DNA of 64,000 nucleotides from JAJDFU01 sp964641965 (lineage in GTDB: Bacteria > Bacteroidota > Bacteroidia > Chitinophagales > Saprospiraceae). The notes beneath the pieces were generated by a model. It did not search any database. It saw only the letters and a list, made by a program, of their open reading frames with translations, and had not been told where the DNA came from. How positions within the stretch are numbered: the first letter of the stretch is position 1; each line of letters starts with the position of its first letter. The stretch spans positions 1-64,000 of the forward strand of contig CAZXLD010000016.1 of the NCBI GenBank assembly GCA_964641965.1, written 5' to 3'. Both the position numbers and the translations under genes were made by a program. Positions 63,273 to 64,000 of the stretch are shown piece after piece.

Positions 63273-64000
63273 GTGAATATTGGAATTATTGGTAGTGGAT
63301 CGATGGGTACCGGTATTGCCCAATTAGCCGCCGGAGCCGGACATGAAGTTTTCCTGTACGACAGCAATCCACAAGCCCTGGATCGAGCTGCTGACAAGCT
63401 GGAAAAAACCCTGGACCGATTGGTGGAAAAAGGAAAGTTTTCAGCAACCGGAAAAAGGACACTACTCAAGCGAATTCACTTCTCCTCCGAAATCGCATTC
63501 CACGATGAAGTCGGGATGGTTATTGAAGCCATAGTAGAAGACCTGAACATCAAAAAAGAGGTTTTCGAACTAGTGGAGGAGCTTGTTGCTCGGGATTGCA
63601 TACTGGCTACCAATACCTCTAGTTTGTCGGTTTCGGCTATTGCTTCTGCTTGTCGCCATCCGGAACGAGTCATTGGTATCCATTTCTTCAATCCGGCTCC
63701 GGTCATGAAATTGGTGGAGATCATTCCTGCCCTGCAAACCGACCTGGACATTGTGCAACAAGCCACTACATTAATCCAAAGCTGGGACAAGACTACCGTC
63801 CAGGCTAAGGATACCCCCGGATTTATCGTCAATCGAGTAGCGCGTCCTTTTTACGGAGAAGCATTGCGGATTCTGGATGAAGGAATAGCCGATGTTGCTA
63901 CCATAGATTGGGCAATGAAGGAACTGGGCGGTTTTCGGATGGGGCCTTTTGAGTTAATGGACTACATAGGCAATGATGTCAATTATACCGTAACGGAGAC
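63273..64000 (+). CDS. 3-hydroxyacyl-CoA dehydrogenase (NAD-binding), 5' part
   Basis: Starts at a GTG at 63273 and runs off the right edge (about 242 codons seen). N-terminal NAD-binding VNIGIIGSGSMGTGIAQLAA, then LATNTSSLSVSAIASACRHP, the catalytic-region RVIGIHFFNPAPVMKLVEI, KDTPGFIVNRVARPFYGEAL and FRMGPFELMDYIGNDVNY. It oxidises 3-hydroxyacyl-CoA with NAD+ in beta-oxidation or in a phenylacetate or butyrate route (PaaH/FadB-like). The C-terminal half is outside the window. The thiolase at 45.5-46.7 kb could serve the same pathway. Confidence 0.95.
   Translation, partial: MNIGIIGSGSMGTGIAQLAAGAGHEVFLYDSNPQALDRAADKLEKTLDRLVEKGKFSATGKRTLLKRIHFSSEIAFHDEVGMVIEAIVEDLNIKKEVFELVEELVARDCILATNTSSLSVSAIASACRHPERVIGIHFFNPAPVMKLVEIIPALQTDLDIVQQATTLIQSWDKTTVQAKDTPGFIVNRVARPFYGEALRILDEGIADVATIDWAMKELGGFRMGPFELMDYIGNDVNYTVTE

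Overview
The window looks like chromosomal DNA of a Bacteroidota bacterium, most likely a member of the Saprospiria or a close relative. The evidence is a type IX secretion (T9SS) toolkit: a PorP/SprF family protein, a 'gliding motility-associated' C-terminal domain, and a T9SS-like sorting tail on a phosphatase. Several genes also have TAnnTTTG-type -7 promoter boxes, Shine-Dalgarno sequences are mostly lacking, and ParE is of the Bacteroidota type. I see no tRNA, rRNA, CRISPR array, prophage or insertion sequence. Both edges cut genes: a giant beta-helix protein on the left and a 3-hydroxyacyl-CoA dehydrogenase on the right.

Layout. 0-9.7 kb holds surface and secretion genes: the beta-helix protein, a START-like protein, and a minus-strand operon of a 1283-residue CHU_C adhesin, a PorP/SprF protein and a PD40 propeller protein. 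9.7-12.4 kb holds a small HMA metal-binding protein facing a coupled pair (outer-membrane barrel with an N-terminal CCSGG, and a DUF3179 lipoprotein). 12.7-33.5 kb is mostly housekeeping: a PLP decarboxylase, DUF2911, glyA, a T9SS phosphatase, a polyprenyl synthase, an NfeD-like protein, prs, rplY, an omega-amidase-like hydrolase, an NlpC/P60 lipoprotein, adk, obgE, lon and parE. 33.5-39.1 kb is a minus-strand block: a secreted nuclease, a CoA-transferase, a flavin monooxygenase and a GMC oxidoreductase. 39.1-50.6 kb carries small secreted and membrane proteins, a ParA with a ribbon-helix-helix partner, a patatin with POTRA and barrel (type Vd-like), a thiolase, an SCO protein, an alpha/beta hydrolase, a flavin reductase-like protein and a Bax-inhibitor-1 protein.

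At 50.74-51.0 kb, between the Bax-inhibitor gene and radA, a non-coding stretch holds a perfect DnaA box, two boxes with a single mismatch, a weaker one and an AT-rich flank. It is a candidate replication origin. From 53.4 to 63.1 kb lies an envelope-oriented accessory cluster: a barrel protein split by a frameshift at an A10 tract, a secreted caspase-like protease, two secreted proteins of LPP20/FlgT and DUF4384 type, a secreted transglutaminase-like protein, a DCC thiol oxidoreductase, an MBL-fold hydrolase, a DUF4197 protein and, facing them, an EAD11-like protein with one membrane anchor and a PEGA-like tail. The caspase plus EAD11 combination is the best candidate here for an uncharacterised signalling or conflict system. 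The second is the ParA/RHH pair, whose partner carries three copies of a ParB-like ParA-contact motif, downstream of a palindromic region.
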